Positions 22,023 through 33,600 of a DNA stretch of 64,000 nucleotides are shown in pieces. The position numbers and the translations under genes were made by a program. The stretch is from the NCBI GenBank assembly GCA_001643675.2, contig LSRY02000022.1:1030001-1094000 (forward strand), written 5' to 3'. Under the pieces are notes generated by a model that worked only from the letters and a program-made list of their open reading frames with translations, did no database searches and was not told where the DNA came from. This stretch comes from Monocercomonoides exilis. Lineage: Eukaryota; Preaxostyla; Oxymonadida; Polymastigidae. The first letter of the stretch is position 1. Each line of letters starts with the position of its first letter.

Positions 22023-23362
22023 TTGGATTTCTTTCTTTCTTTCCTTTTTATTGAAGAATTGTTTTCCAAGCTTAGACTCTGTAATGAGGAAGAGCAGAAA
22101 CAAAAAATTCTTGAAATGAGGGGAGTTATGGATTATATGAACGAAAATGAATTCACGTCCGTTTTTTCGATTGGAATATTGAACAGAATGAAGATGTTTA
22201 TTGAGGATAGGAAACTATCGATAGAAAATACAATTTTGCTGTTGAAGCATATTGGATATTGCAAAGAGTTGAAAGACATATTGAATGGAGAATTTTTTCA
22301 TTCTAAATTGAAATATTTTATTCGAAATATGATTATTGACGAAAATGAGAAAAAAGAAGAGAAGAATGAAAAGCTTTTGGTTGATCTTTGTGAATGCTAT
22401 CTTTTATTGGACCCTGGGGTATCACTGGAATTGCTTTCAACTTGTGTGCCTATCCTTCTGAAATGGGCATTGAACAAAATGGAAAACAAAGAATCACGAA
22501 AAGATGTGGAGATGGCTTTATTGGCATTGAGCAGTTATCAATATTGTGTATGAACATAGCTATTTCATTTTTGATTTCTTTGAATTGTTTCTCTCTTTTT
22601 TTTTATTAGCACATAGAGCAAGAACTGAATTTGAATGAAATCAAAGAGATTATCAAATATCATCAAGAGCACCGCAATCTGACTCATCTTGCCTATCAAT
22701 CAATTTGGAGATATTTGATAGACAGATTGGAGAAAGATAAAAGCTTAGAAAGAGTATTTGTGAATGAACTGCATTTTGTGAGAGAAGCAGCAAGCGAATT
22801 GGAAGATCTAATAAAATGTGTTGATTGGAAGAAGAAAAAAGAAATGAGCGAAAAAGAAGCGAGAGAAGTGCATATTATCAGAAGATGGATCCGAACATTG
22901 CGTCATTTCTTTGAATACTTTCGGTTGTGGAATGAAGAACTTGCAGGACTTATCAGCAGCATTGCACAGTTGTTTCGAGCAGCAAGAGAAAACAAAAGAG
23001 AAATTAGCTGGCAATGCATTAATTTATTGAAAGCTGCGGAAAAAAGAAGAGACACGAAAATCAATTTCTTTTTGAAAGGAGGAGCTGTCGATGCGTTTTT
23101 GGAGGAGATTCAGCAATCAACGATAGATAAAAGAATGGAATGTGAAATTTTGAATTTTTTTTCAAGGATTTCAAGGAAATTGGAAAAAAAGATTAAAGAT
23201 GAACAGGAAAATGAGAAAAGAAAGGCAACGAAAAGGAAGGTTTTTGAAAAGCTGGAAGAAGAAGGATACGAAGATACCGTCGTCAGTTTTCATGGAACCT
23301 TTGATTTTCTTCAAGAGGAAAATTTTTTTCAATTATGGTTGGAAATTTCTGATTCTTTGTGA
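22023..23362 (+). CDS. Helical-repeat family protein, apparently intact copy A
   Basis: Two exons, 22023–22547 and 22610–23362, joined by a 62-nt intron (GTATGA...TTATTAG), give about 425 residues. The chosen ATG is the first in frame. A pyrimidine-rich, splice-acceptor-like stretch just after it suggests an unfound upstream exon, so the N-terminus is uncertain. The protein is acidic and predicted helical, with short repeated units resembling ARM/HEAT solenoids: NTILLLKHIGYCKELKDIL, KLLVDLCECYLLLDPGVSLE, VFVNELHFVREAASELEDL and LKGGAVDAFLEEIQQSTI. A Lys/Glu-rich C-terminus follows. No catalytic motif is visible. Recall of similar multi-copy families in oxymonads supports a lineage-specific family, function unknown. 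Copies B (25.9 kb) and C (16.2 kb) are pseudogenes. Confidence 0.65.
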
Positions 23363-25310
23363 ATGTTTGAGAAAATGTTTTGAATTTGTAACTCAAATTT
23401 TTTAATTGAGTTTTATCTTATCAATTCACAAAAAAGAAAACAAGAGAGTTATTATGCTGAAAAGACTATTTTTCCATAACTTCAAAATGAAACAAAAAAA
23501 AATAAAAAATAAAAAATAAATAAAAATAAAAATAAAAAAAAACACAAAACGAAGACGGACAAAATCATTTTTTGAAGGTTAAACTTATTATGTATCGACT
23601 GTAACTCAACAGGAAGTCCTTACAAAATCCTTCAAACATTTGTGAGAGGAAGAAAGGGAGTTGATATGAAAAGGTTCTTTCTCTTTCTCTTTCTCTTCTT
23701 CGTCTTTTTCTTCTTTCATTATTAGTTATCCAATGATTGATGTATCCGCATTTGTTTTGTTCTGTATTTTCCCAATCGATCGAAGACAACGAGCAATCAA
23801 CGATTGATCGTCTTTCCAATCGGAATGTGCATGTTGTGTTTGAGTTACAAATAAAATAGCCATTTAATACAAGTGCTCTCTTTCATAAAGAGTCTTGTGG
23901 TGAAAGCAGCTCTTCAGTCAACAATATTTACAATCACCTTCATCTTCATCATTCACCTCGTCCGCAGCCACTCGCGACTCTTCTTCTTTGCAACTCATTT
24001 TGATTAAAAAATAAAAAGGATAAGAATCGGCTGCATAAGGACAGTTTTGAAACCCTCAAATTGAAATAGCTTTTTCCTGAAACATCAGTTGAGGCTCATC
24101 ATGCAAATTAACAGTTGCAACGAACAACGTCAAAAGACAACTGTGAATCGTTGTGTCTAATGCACCAATTCGTCTTTGACTCTTCTTATTTTCATGTTGC
24201 AAGCTTCACACAAAATCTTTGCTGAAGCAAAGAAGACTTACATGGCTGGGACGAGCTGCCTGTTGATACAAATTCAAACTGGTTGTGGCAGTTCAGTTAT
24301 TGTTCTCAATTAACTTTGCTTTCATATCGATGGAAAAAATAAAATTAAAGATTTGTCAAAACGATACGGAACATGCTGAAATATGATATAATCGCAATGC
24401 CATCGTTACACAATTAGTGTTATCATTTTTAGATAACTTCGGATATTGCACGTAATTATGTTGGGCTGTTCTCATTTCGATTCAGGAAATGATGAAGTTT
24501 GATGTCGAAGTGATCAAAATAGTGCTTTTCCTGAGAATACCAAAGGGCATTGTGAAGAAAGCAACGAATGAGATGTGGATGAGGATAGATGATGTAAATT
24601 ATATCTCAGGCAATGATTGAACCGGCTGTGTTGGAGGTGAGAGTAGTTGATGAAGATTATGATGATTACGAAGATGAAGAAGAAGAAAGATAAGGAGAAA
24701 AAGGGGAAGAAGAAGAATAAGGAGGAGGAGGAGAAGGAGGAGAAGGAGAAGGAGAAGGAGAAGAAAATGAATAGGAAGTTGGTGACGATGATGAAGCAAT
24801 AGAAGAACATCGTTATCACTCCAGGATTTTTGACGCCTTGAAATATCAAAGCATCAAGCTTTCTATCCGATCCTCAAGTAAATGCGATGAAAGGAACAAG
24901 ATAACAAAATTAAGCTTGTTGTATTTGTTTTGTGATTCTTCGCATTGCCGTGTGCAAAGACAGAAGCTGCTGGTCATCGTCCTCGCTTCAGAAGCTCAAT
25001 GACAAGCAAAACTGCACTTCGCTTGTGAAAAAATGCTAAAAATAACAATAAACTTTTTCCCCTTCCAAAAGTCGAAAAAGTTACATCACCCAAGTTGATG
25101 CTGCTGACCTCCTGTCTTGTTTCTTTGGAAATATTTTTTGGCCTTTATTTTTCCGAAATTAATGTCCAGCTTTCCATTTGGCCAGCCACCTTCCTTTCTC
25201 AAAAAGCTTCTCCATCGCCTTATATTCCAAACTCTATATCATTTTTTGAAGATTTTATTTTTCACAGAATTCCTTCTGGTTATCTTCATTCAATAAAATA
25301 ACAGTCGAAT
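23363..25310. other. Non-coding stretch with a decayed acidic low-complexity segment
   Basis: No intact gene was found. An (AAATAAA)-type run lies near 23495–23545. At 24640–24850 the plus strand reads as a Glu/Asp/Gly-rich run with several stops, which looks like a dead low-complexity coding segment. A 26-codon minus-strand frame near 23918–23998 (MSCKEEESRVAADEVNDEDE...) is too short to judge. Confidence 0.35.
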
Positions 25311-25750
25311 TTGTTTTCACCTCTTGTTCAAATAAAAATCATGCATCTGGTGTAACTTCATTTATTTCCCAATGACTATATAATAATCAGCTCTGTTTTC
25401 ATCGTATTGCTCCACAAAGCGGAGATTGGCCATTTCAACAATAACTCACATTCCTGCACTTTGGAGAAGATACAGATGGAAATATCTTTACAATATATAG
25501 AACAATACAAAATACATACATTACATCTTTTTGTGTAATTGATGAAATTGTTATATTCACCTTGGACATCCAATTAACAAAAATCATCAGACAGAATTTC
25601 AAAAATTTTGCATCACCATCATTGCCAGCTTTCATATCAGGAAATTATGTTTGTAATTGTGCAGGATAAATTCATTCAACGACACTCATTTTGCTGATTG
25701 ATATTCCAGTTCAAACATAACCATTTGATCATTGAATCCATAACAACAAA
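25311..25750. repeat. Upstream block duplicated with the helical-repeat genes (copy 2)
   Basis: Diverged direct copy of 21291–21790 in the same position relative to the following family member, so gene and upstream sequence were duplicated as one unit. The most conserved pieces are tcctgcactttggaga (25452–25467) and gatcattgaatccataac near 25726. Confidence 0.55.
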
Positions 25751-25921
25751 CTTAATTAATTTGAACATTTTTTTTCTTAACAATCACTTTTCAAAAGTGC
25801 CAAGACGATAAAGAATGGTGTGAAAACGAAATTATTTGTTGTTTTGAAATCATTTTGCGATTTCACAGTCACCTTCAAAAAAGCAAATATTTCTTAGTTT
25901 GCAAAATGTTATAAGAAATAG

Positions 25922-27350
25922 TTGATTTTAAAAATAAATGCTTCTTTTTTCTCTTTTGATTTTTCACTTTTTTTAGAGAAACTTTCACAGTTGGAACAAT
26001 TCACTGAAGCAGAGCAGAAGCAGAAAATAGAAGAAATGAATGAAATAGTTGAGGGAATGGATTTTAGTGAACTCGAATCAATTTTCAGAGAAGAAACATT
26101 CGACAAAATAGAAAAAATGATTGAAGAAAAGAAAATGTCAATGGAGAATGCAATTTTGCTGCTGAAGCATGCTGGATATTGCAAGGTGATGAAAAATTTT
26201 TGGAATCAAAACTTTGAAAAATCTTCATTGAGCAGAAGATTTGAAAAGATGATTTTTGAGGAAGAGATGAAAAAAGAAGGGAATAGCGAAAAGCTTCTTG
26301 TTAATCTTTGTGAATGCTGTTTTTTTGCTTAACGGAGAATTTTTTTCAGGATTACTTTCAATTTGTGTCTCATGCCTTTTGAATGTAGCCTTGAACAAGA
26401 AGAAAAACGAGGAGACTCAAAAAGAAGTGGAAATGATTTTGCTAGCTTTGAGCAATATTGGATTTCAAGTGTGAGCAATTCTTATTCCATTTTGATATCT
26501 AGATTTTTCTTCACTTTTTGTGAAACAGAATAATAAAAAAGATTTATTTTTGAATGAGATCAAAGAAATTGTCAAATATCATCAGGAACATCATTTCTTG
26601 ACGCGACTTGCCTATCAATCAACTTAGTTATTTTTAATGTATAGATTGTACTGTGAGGAAAGCTTGGAAGAAGTGATTGCAGATGAACTGCATTTTGGAA
26701 GAGAAGCAGTTAGAGCATTGGAAGAGCTGACAAGAAATGTGGATTGGAAAAGTGGAAAGGGGGATGAAAAAGGAAAGGGAAAAAAAGAAGAGATAATTTT
26801 GATGATGTGGCTCGAAAGGTCGAGTAAATATTTACACTTTTGTCAAAAGTGGAATAGGGAATATGCTGAGCTTGTCAGAAGTGTTGTTCAAGTATTTCTA
26901 GCAGCAAAGGACAATTACAGAAAAATATATACAAATGCATTGATTCGCTTAATGCAGCTGTTGGAAAATGCGTTGTGAAAGTTGATTACTTGCTGAAAGA
27001 AGGAGTAGTTGAAGCTGTTTTGGAGGAGATTCAGCGGACAACATTGGACGACAGTGAAATATTTCAACTCTTGCGTCTCTTTTTGAATATTTCAAAAAGA
27101 TTGTAAGTGAAGAAGAGAAATAAAATAGAAGAAATGAAAAGCAAAGCAACCAAAAGGGATATGTATAAAAAGATGGAAAAAGAAGGGTTAGAAGACATCA
27201 TCACAAGCTTTTATGAAATTTTTGATTTTCAAAATAGACAATATTATCGTTGTTTATCGTTGGATATCCCTGATTATTTTGTGATGCTTAATAAAATGAA
27301 ACTCACATTATTTTGTAACTCTAAAACAATCTTTTTCATTTTCATTCGTT
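25922..27350 (+). pseudogene. Helical-repeat family protein, broken copy B
   Basis: Same domain order as copy A: EKLSQLEQFTEAEQKQKIEE, NAILLLKHAGYCKVMKNFW, KLLVNLCECCF, VIADELHFGREAVRALEEL, LLKEGVVEAVLEEIQRTTL. The defects are clear. An extra T in the T run near 26320–26328 throws the frame after CECCFF, and the expected LLNGEFFSGLLSICV continues one frame over. An in-frame TAG near 26625 stands where Trp is expected in AYQST-LFL. A frame change follows at about 26975, and a TAA at 27104. The intron corresponding to copy A's is still recognisable at about 26471–26528 (GTGTGA...AACAG). Probably non-functional. Confidence 0.7.
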
Positions 27351-27404
27351 TCACCTCACCAGAAATACTTCTATTAGAAAAATAATTCGATTTTGGAATT
27401 TACA

Positions 27405-27838
27405 CAGTCAAAACCGGAAAATATCTCATTGAATAAAATCAAATACTTTTTTGGTCATTTTTTTCTATGCGCAACCTTTTTTGGTGCTTTCTCATTATTT
27501 TCTTTATATATAATCACATTTTAAAAATTTTAAAAGGTGACTTTCTTTTTGAAAAATCAATTTTTTGATTAAAGATTTCGTAATTACATTCTTCAAATAA
27601 TGTGTTCAATAAAGACTCAATATTTCTATAAAAACAATATTTATTGTTTCTGATATTGAAAAATGTACATTTGAAAATAATATTTCTAATAAGGACAAAA
27701 AGACACTAAATTAATTAATTAATTTATTAATTTTTATTTTTTTCTGTGTTTATCGTTATTGCAAATAACGATAGTTGGATATCTTCAAAAAAAAAAAAAG
27801 TTGTTCAAAACTCGATAAAATTATATCCGGTTTAGACG
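27405..27838. mobile_element. Probable degraded MITE of the CAGTC-family
   Basis: The left end cagtcaaaaccgg (27405) and right end ccggtttagacg (to 27838) are imperfect inverted copies. They match the ends of the better-preserved element at 28804–29252, with similar length (434 against 449 bp) and a similar subterminal motif (gcgcaacctttttt against gcacaactttttgtg). The flanking TA duplication is not preserved, so boundaries are approximate. Confidence 0.45.
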
Positions 27839-27843
27839 AAATA

Positions 27844-28215
27844 GAATGTGCACAAAATTCCGAACATCGCACAAAAATACGGACAAGATCGATTTCTCAA
27901 TAGCTGCAAGAGGAATAATTCTGACAATTCTCCTTGAAAAATATCTTTTCAATACGAACTCATGTGATACACGAGACTTTCAAAACAGCTTCATTTGTGT
28001 TGAGAAAAATAATATTTGAAATCTTGGAGAAATAGGATTTTGTATTTCTTCGATTTTTAATATTGTTAATAAAACAACTTTCAGGCGACATGAAAAAAAC
28101 AGTCTGAAATGTCATAAGAGAATTTTTAACATCATATTTTTGGAAGAAAATTGTCAGAATTATTCCTCTTGCACTTATTGAAAAATCTATATTATCCGTT
28201 ATTTTGTGCACATTC
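27844..28215. mobile_element. Foldback MITE with TA target duplication
   Basis: A 372-bp element bounded by gaatgtgcacaaaat (27844) and its reverse complement attttgtgcacattc (to 28215). TA flanks both ends (27842–27843 and 28216–28217). Inverted similarity extends about 130 bp inward: tgcaagaggaataattctga at about 27904 recurs reversed near 28155–28175. No coding sequence. The TA duplication points to the Tc1/mariner/pogo superfamily. It sits immediately after the degraded element ending at 27838. Confidence 0.75.
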
Positions 28216-28803
28216 TATGTTTCAATTTCGATAAAGAAAATTTCAATTTCCAAACGATTTAAATATTGACTTGCTTTATGAATAATTGGTATATTGTGAT
28301 TCAAACATACATAATTATTTAATGTTTGTTAACTTTTTTCAGAAATTAAAATAAAATGATTATTCAAAAAAGAAAGAAGAGATTTTGAATATTTTATTTA
28401 TTTATTTATTTGACAAAATTTTTTAGAAAAGATCCTTATGTTTTAATTTCTCATTGTATAAAAAATTTTAAACTTTCATCAATTTTCTGTTTCCACTCAC
28501 GAAACTTCATTAAAATGGAAACAAAAGGCATTCTGCAACGAAAAGCACATCAGTTATTTTTCACAATTTTTTCTCTCCAAGAAAAAATTGAAGTTATTTA
28601 AGATAATTATAATCCCTTTGTTATGAAATCTTGAAAAATTTTCAAAAAAACTTGAAATTGAGTAAGAAAATATATAAAACAAAAAATGTTGATCCTATGA
28701 TCACTTTGACTTAAATTTTCAAATATTTAATTCTCGCGAAATAAGGCTTTCCTGAATAAAAAAGAGTATTTTTTCAAAGACATCTAATGTATGCATGAAT
28801 ATA

Positions 28804-29252
28804 CAGTCTGAACCGGATATAATCACATCGGTTTTTGCACAACTTTTTGTGACTATACACGATTGTGATAATATCCGGTTCAACTTTACACACAAAAAAA
28901 CAAAAATTAATAAACCAATAAATAAATATTGGGTCAAATTTTTAATTTTTGAAAATTCTTTTCAAAAACACATTTTTCAATAGAAAAAACAATTTTTTGG
29001 ATTTTATTATGTTATTCAGAAGTATAAAACATAATTTTGAAAAATCAAAAAACAAAGATTTATAATCGAATAGTCGATTTTTCATTGAAAAAATCACCCA
29101 TAACAATAAAAATTGTGATTATATATTTTCAGCCCAGTGATTATATGCGATGGAAAATGAATGAAAAACAATCAAAAAATGTCGGTGCATCGAAAAATGT
29201 GACTAAAGGCGAATGTGATTATATTCGACGCGATTATATCCGGTTTCGACTG
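28804..29252. mobile_element. Pogo/Tigger-type MITE with TA target duplication
   Basis: A 449-bp element. The left end cagtctgaaccggatataat (28804) is inverted at the right end (attatatccggtttcgactg, to 29252), and TA flanks both sides (28802–28803, 29253–29254). Just inside the left end, gataatatccggttcaa (about 28868–28884) is an inverted repeat of the terminus, so the first 80 bp can fold into a hairpin. No protein is encoded. CAGT-type ends with a TA duplication are usual for pogo/Tigger derivatives. Its ends differ from those of the 9.74–21.24 kb element, so it belongs to another family. Confidence 0.75.
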
Positions 29253-29279
29253 TATAACGAAAAAGAGACAAAATTTGAG

Positions 29280-30651
29280 AATAAAAAATAGAGTGTGTTT
29301 TCAACTCTCCAATTGTTTTCTATTTTTTTCACTTTTGAAAAACTTCATTGTCTATTTATCCATTTATTTCATACATATAAATAATCCTCAATTAAAATTA
29401 AAACTTAAAGAACAGAAAAATAAAAATAAATGAATATTATTTGATTTTATTGATGTTCTTCAAGTTTCATTATGCCAAACAAAATTTAAACATAGTTATT
29501 ATTACCATTTCAGTGAAATTTGGTGAGTGGTAACAGAAATTTGATCGAAACATGATTTTCTTATTCTATTTGAAATTTTTAAAAAAAGGAACTTTTTTAA
29601 AAAATTATGACATTTGTTCATTTATTAATTTTATTTAATTTTATTTTATTTTATTTCATTTTATTTTATTTTTCATTTTTTATTTTTTTGATAAACATTT
29701 AATGAAAAATATCGATAGCAAAATTGTTTGTTGAAATTTTTCTGATTTTCATCACAATAATATGGGTTATTATTTTTGAAATCATTTTCTTTCATTCAAA
29801 ATTTTCGGTTCAAAAATTTCACCAAAAATATGAATTAATGATCACTGAAAAGTGAAAAGGCACTATAAAGAAAATTTTTTCTTTATTTCAGATGAATCAT
29901 TTATTTTTTAACACTTGTGATAAATTGAGCATCTTATTTCAAAAGCTCTTCCCAATGATAAACATAGTTTTAAAAATCTGCAACCCGAAAAAAGTTATGA
30001 TTTGAAAAATAATCACACATATTTTGAAATTTATGAAACTGGAAACTTCAAATTAGTTTTATTCAAAATAAAAAATTTGTCATTATTCATTATCTGGCCG
30101 AATATTTTTCAATGTGTGAATGATATTTTTTATATTCAACACCAGAATAAAAACTGTTAAAAATTGTTTCAATTTTTAAAAAAACCGAATTGTTAATCAT
30201 TTCAGTATATGTTGTTGGATAATTGTTTGCAATAAAATGAATTTTGTGATATTATTTACAAGAATTCATCGTCTTGAAAATGAAAAAATTTTGTCAGTAT
30301 TTTTTTGTTTCAAAATTATTTCTTTTTGAAGTTGATTTATTAATGGTATTTTGAAAATTTTATATTTTTTGATAAAAATAGAAAAAAAATGAAAAAAATA
30401 AAAAAGAAAGTGTTTTGACGACCGAAAATATTTTATTTTTTTTTCCATCTTTCTGTTCATCAAAAAACAATTATTTTTTCTTTCTGATGTGCATTCCGAA
30501 ATTGAAAACCGCAAACCCAGGAAGAAAAAAGTATCTGGAGCATGGCGCAGTTTTTCCGAGACGAAACGTATCGAAAGATTGTTTGGTACAAGAACACTTT
30601 TGATAATTATTTTCTTTTTGTTGATCAACAACCAATTGTCTTTCTATTAAA
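29280..30651. other. AT-rich intergenic stretch with a short degraded inverted-repeat element
   Basis: No coding sequence was supported. A (TTTTA)n-like array lies at about 29630–29690. The segments 29758–29785 (atgggttattatttttga...) and, reversed, 29990–30018 (...gaaaaataatcacacat) resemble the outer end of the long-arm element at 10366 and 14451. A roughly 260-bp relative of that element may be present. The gene at 30652 begins directly after this stretch. Confidence 0.4.
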
Positions 30652-33600
30652 ATGTTTTTGATTTTGATTCTCGCGAACTTTCTGTTTGCTGGTTGTCCCG
30701 CTCGGAAAATCGATAACAAAAATCGATCAAATGTGTCTGCAGATGATTGCGTGGAGGCAGCTGTTGATACCGTTTTTATTTCTGAAAAAGGAGACGACTC
30801 GAAGCCAAGCTGTGGAAGTGAAGCCGATCCGTGTAAAACGATTGCGAAAGGAATTGAACTGCTTGGGGAAGGTCCCGGAGATAAGTCTATTAAAATTGTT
30901 AACTCTGCTGAAATACCGTACAGTTTTCATTTTTTAAAAGATTTCAGCCTGACAGTAACTACAAATTCCCAACAATCCATTAGAAGAACAATGACATTTG
31001 ACTTGAATGAACTGGCTACAAAAGGAAAGTTTCATTTGACTAACGAAAAGATTTTGAAGCTGGAGCATATCACCTTCAATCTTCTTCCGTTGAAACCTTT
31101 AGAGGGGCCGAAGGAAACCGACGAATCCACAGCAATTATTCTCTCAAAAGGAGTAAGTGGAGACCTGACAATACGTGATTGTGGTACTTATATTGAGAAA
31201 TGGACGGAAGATTACGCTCCGTTTTCGGTACTTATGATTACTGAGGGTAAAGTCACAATCGATGAATTTAACTTCATATCTTCAAAATATTACTATTTAT
31301 CTAATGCGGTTATTTTACACATATTTGAAGGCGTTAACGCGCAAAAGCTGAAAGGATTTAACATCAACAATGTGAAATTGTACAAAGATTGCGCATTTGA
31401 ACTTCCATCTTCATTTACGTTAGAAGGAAGCAATCTATGGTCAGTTGAGCGAAAAAGCGGAGATGCTGCATTGGCAGACTCTAAAAGCGGAGCGGACCAA
31501 AAAGTTGCAATTACAATTTCCAAATGCTTTGCCTCTTCGGCAATATCTCAACAATCGTCAAAAGGAGGATGCTTTTATTTTGAAATGCTCCATCCTGAAA
31601 GTGTTCTAAACATTTTGAATACAAGATTCAACGGAAAAGCTTCACGAGGTGGAGGGGTGATGATTGGTGCAACAAAAGGAAAAGTGAAATTGGAGAATGT
31701 AGAATTTTACGAATGCGAGGCAATAGAAGATGGCGGAGGGCTTCTGATACTTGACTTGACTCAAATGGCAGGATTTGAATGCAAAAATGTATCATTTGAA
31801 CAATGCAAAGCGGAGAATGGAGGAGGAGTTGAAGTTATTTTAGGCGAAGAAGAGATCAAAGGAGATACTATTTTATTTAAAAACTGTTTCTTCAGCAAAA
31901 ACGAAGCAGAAAGCAGAGGAAACGATGCAACGATCAGATGCAATGGAGATTCAGAATTGATTGAAACGCCTTTTGATGCTTCTTCGTTCAGCATGACACA
32001 GGATAATCGAGTGTGCTTGATGAAAAAGGAAGGCTCTGCTGTCATTCATGATGATTGGCTACGAGTTGGTTATCTGAACACCAACACGGATGCAGAAAAC
32101 GGCGTAGATAGCGCTGATTGTGGAAAACCAGGAAAAACTGCATGTAAAACGATAAAGCAAGCAATAGAGAATTGTCTTCCAGGAAGGTCGTTCAAAGTCT
32201 ATACAACGGAAGAATGCAATAAATATGATACAGAGCCAATAACCGTTGAAGGGAGGAGTGTTGAAATTACTAACATAAACGATAATGATATTTCAATAAC
32301 AACTGCCCTTGATGAAATGAAAGTTCAGCAGGGCGAGGGGATGTTCAACGTGAAACAGGAAGGATATTTAGAACTTTATAAAGCAAAAGTCGAAGTGGAT
32401 ACGACACGAAAAAGCGGGCGAGACAATGGACTGTTTGTTGGGGATGGAGAAGATGCAGGATTCCGCATTTATCGAGTTAACATAACTGCAAAGGATTCTA
32501 AACAAGCTCTGAACTGTGTTTTGATTGAATGCAAGACTGGTGAGTTCGATATTCAAGAATTAGTCTTCGAGCACTTCACATCTGCTTTCGCGTTAATATT
32601 TGCAGATAACTCAAAAAAAGTAGATCTAACTGGATTTGTGTTCGACACAATAACTACCACGAGCAAGACTCAATCTGTTGTCACAGTTTTAAGCGGATGC
32701 CAAGAATTTTATTGTTCGGGAGGGAGTTTTTTGAATTGCAACTCAATTGAACACAGGATTGGAGGAGCGCTGCATTTGGAGCTTGGAAAACGTGGTTATA
32801 TTTGTTCATTTTACGGTCTGAAATTCATTAACTGCTCATGCAAAAGTCCACAGACAATAGTTGGCGAGATGAATTCAAAGTTTAATGAAGAATCAAAAGG
32901 AGGAGCTATATTCATTCGCGTTTCTGACGAAGCAGTTGAGGATCTAAAACTTCGATTGAATGCAATAACATTCACGAACTGCAGCGCTGACAAAGGTAAA
33001 TATATTTTCATTTCTTTGCCAGTGGGACGGGAGCAGATAGGCGAAGACGTATTTAAATTTGAGATGGAGGAGATTTATGGAAAGCAGAATTATGTACTTC
33101 TTGAGGAAAGAAAAGACGGAAAATACAACATTGTTGATCTTTTGGGCGACGAAGCTAAAATATTGCCATATCACTCAAAAAACATATATGTTGGAGGAGA
33201 AGCAGCCAGCAAAGCAGGAACATGCGGAAGAACAGTAGAGCCGTGCGATCTGATCAGCACTGGACTTCATCATGGAATGAGGAGTGGAGATTTGAAGATG
33301 CTCATCATTGATAGAGTTTGCGTTGACGAGCCATTTTTGATCAATCAATATGTTACATTTTCATCAGCATCGAAGGCTTTCTCTTCTTCTCTGTCAACAA
33401 CAGCACCAAATCGAGGAACACTTCGTGTTGGTTCCAACATCAAAGCGGATGATTCAATTGCTGTGTTTGAGATGAACAATTATCAAATCACTTTCGAACA
33501 TGTAGACATCGAATATCCTGATGCCATTGAAGGTGATGTTATTAATATTGTATATGGACATTTTACTTTGAGAATGACTGATGTTGTATTCAGGCCATGG

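Noticed and set aside
24640-24850. Acidic low-complexity coding segment
   Set aside because: Several in-frame stops and no flanking coding sequence; noted only as decayed sequence.
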